Shown here in pieces: positions 63,591-64,000 of a stretch of DNA of 64,000 bases. Below the pieces are notes generated by a model. That model made no database searches. It had not been told where the DNA came from and saw only the letters and a list, made by a program, of their open reading frames with translations. Position 1 is the stretch's first letter. The number at the start of each line of letters is the position of its first letter. The DNA is from Harmothoe impar (Eukaryota > Annelida > Polychaeta > Phyllodocida > Polynoidae), in the NCBI GenBank assembly GCA_947462335.1, contig OX381709.1, positions 81,716,622 through 81,780,621 of the forward strand, read 5' to 3'. Both the position numbers and the translations under genes were made by a program.

Positions 63591-64000
63591 ACATAGGTCC
63601 ACCCAGAAAGGTTCGGTATTTGTAATTACAACCACAACTTGGTGTGCTCACTTGTCGAGGAACAACTAAAATGGAGTTTAATGTTGCTGAACTTTAGAGG
63701 TGCCAGAGGTCCCAGTTGATACTGATGCCACTTTTTCTCAAATGACAGATTCCATACTTCCAAACAACTACGGGTGACATTTCTAAACTGATTGATATAA
63801 GCTTCATATTTGTAGAGAATAGATGAAATACATGACCACGACAAAATATACTCAGATGAACCTTGAACACCCTGTACCACCAATACCATTTGTAAATTAG
63901 GCCACACCAAAAAAAAAAGTTGGTCTATGGATTTTCATTTTGAAAAAATGGTGCGAGCGAGCGATTTTTTTTTTTTTTTTTTTTCCAAATTTTTTTTTTG
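63591..64000. other. Right edge; start of another repeat
   Basis: At 63898 TAGGCCACACCAAAAAAAAAAG begins what looks like another GGCC-ended MITE (GGTCTATGGATTTTCATTTT, GGTGCGAGCGAGCG), cut by the window end. The minus-strand ORF at 63626-63910 has no recognised domain. Confidence 0.4.

Overview
The window reads as nuclear DNA of a non-vertebrate animal. It shows spliced genes with GT/AG borders, a metabotropic-glutamate-type family C receptor, a tyrosine-recombinase retrotransposon of the DIRS/Ngaro superfamily, and very dense foldback MITEs, minisatellites and homopolymer runs. I cannot assign a species or phylum. Low gene density with many palindromic repeats would fit several invertebrate lineages (cephalochordate, hemichordate, mollusc, cnidarian, sponge); this is inference.

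Layout. (1) 1-4.6 kb: repeat-filled intergenic DNA. (2) 4.66-11.82 kb, minus strand: a family C GPCR in at least three visible exons. Its large first gap holds a near-intact short LTR element (7569-9584) inside a GC-rich repeat island. Two breaks in frame and a missing ligand-domain segment suggest a pseudogene or assembly errors. (3) 13.5-18 kb: three satellites (17, 19 and 30 bp units); two of them look derived from MITE ends. (4) 18.6-20.4 kb: foldback elements. (5) 20545-25492: a Ngaro-like element with split direct repeats A1-B1-A2-B2, gag-like ORF, RT/RNase H ORF in the same frame after a single amber stop, and a broken tyrosine recombinase. (6) 26-46 kb: minisatellites (36, 14, 15, 45, about 55-60 and 25 bp units), two minisatellite-carrying elements resembling Helentron/DINE-type or pearl-type nonautonomous elements, and many MITEs. 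(7) 46.8-47.7 kb: a probable CpG/ETS-type promoter and first coding exon on the plus strand, followed by a long repeat-rich stretch and another exon-like ORF at 61.1-61.5 kb. (8) The remainder is MITEs and foldbacks.

Repeat families named here by letter. A: ends TAAGGCC...GGCCTTA with an internal GTTTCAGGTAACATG motif. B: GGCCACTC with TTTCTCATCAC. C: TACCGTAAAACC...GGTTTTACGGTA. D: TACNGTA with GATATTTTCGC. E: TTAACCCTTTAAGG ends with one to three hairpin modules centred on GGCGAGTAACTCGCC. F: TACCGTATTCGACG. G: AAGGCCCGGTCAC. H: AGGGTAGATTCACC. I: TTARGGAGTG with long G and C tracts. J: a dispersed 430 bp repeat at 28.2/59.4 kb. K: a dispersed sequence with GATAAGCACTGAT. Most long open frames outside the receptor and the Ngaro element are by-products of stop-free tandem repeats and are not called as genes.
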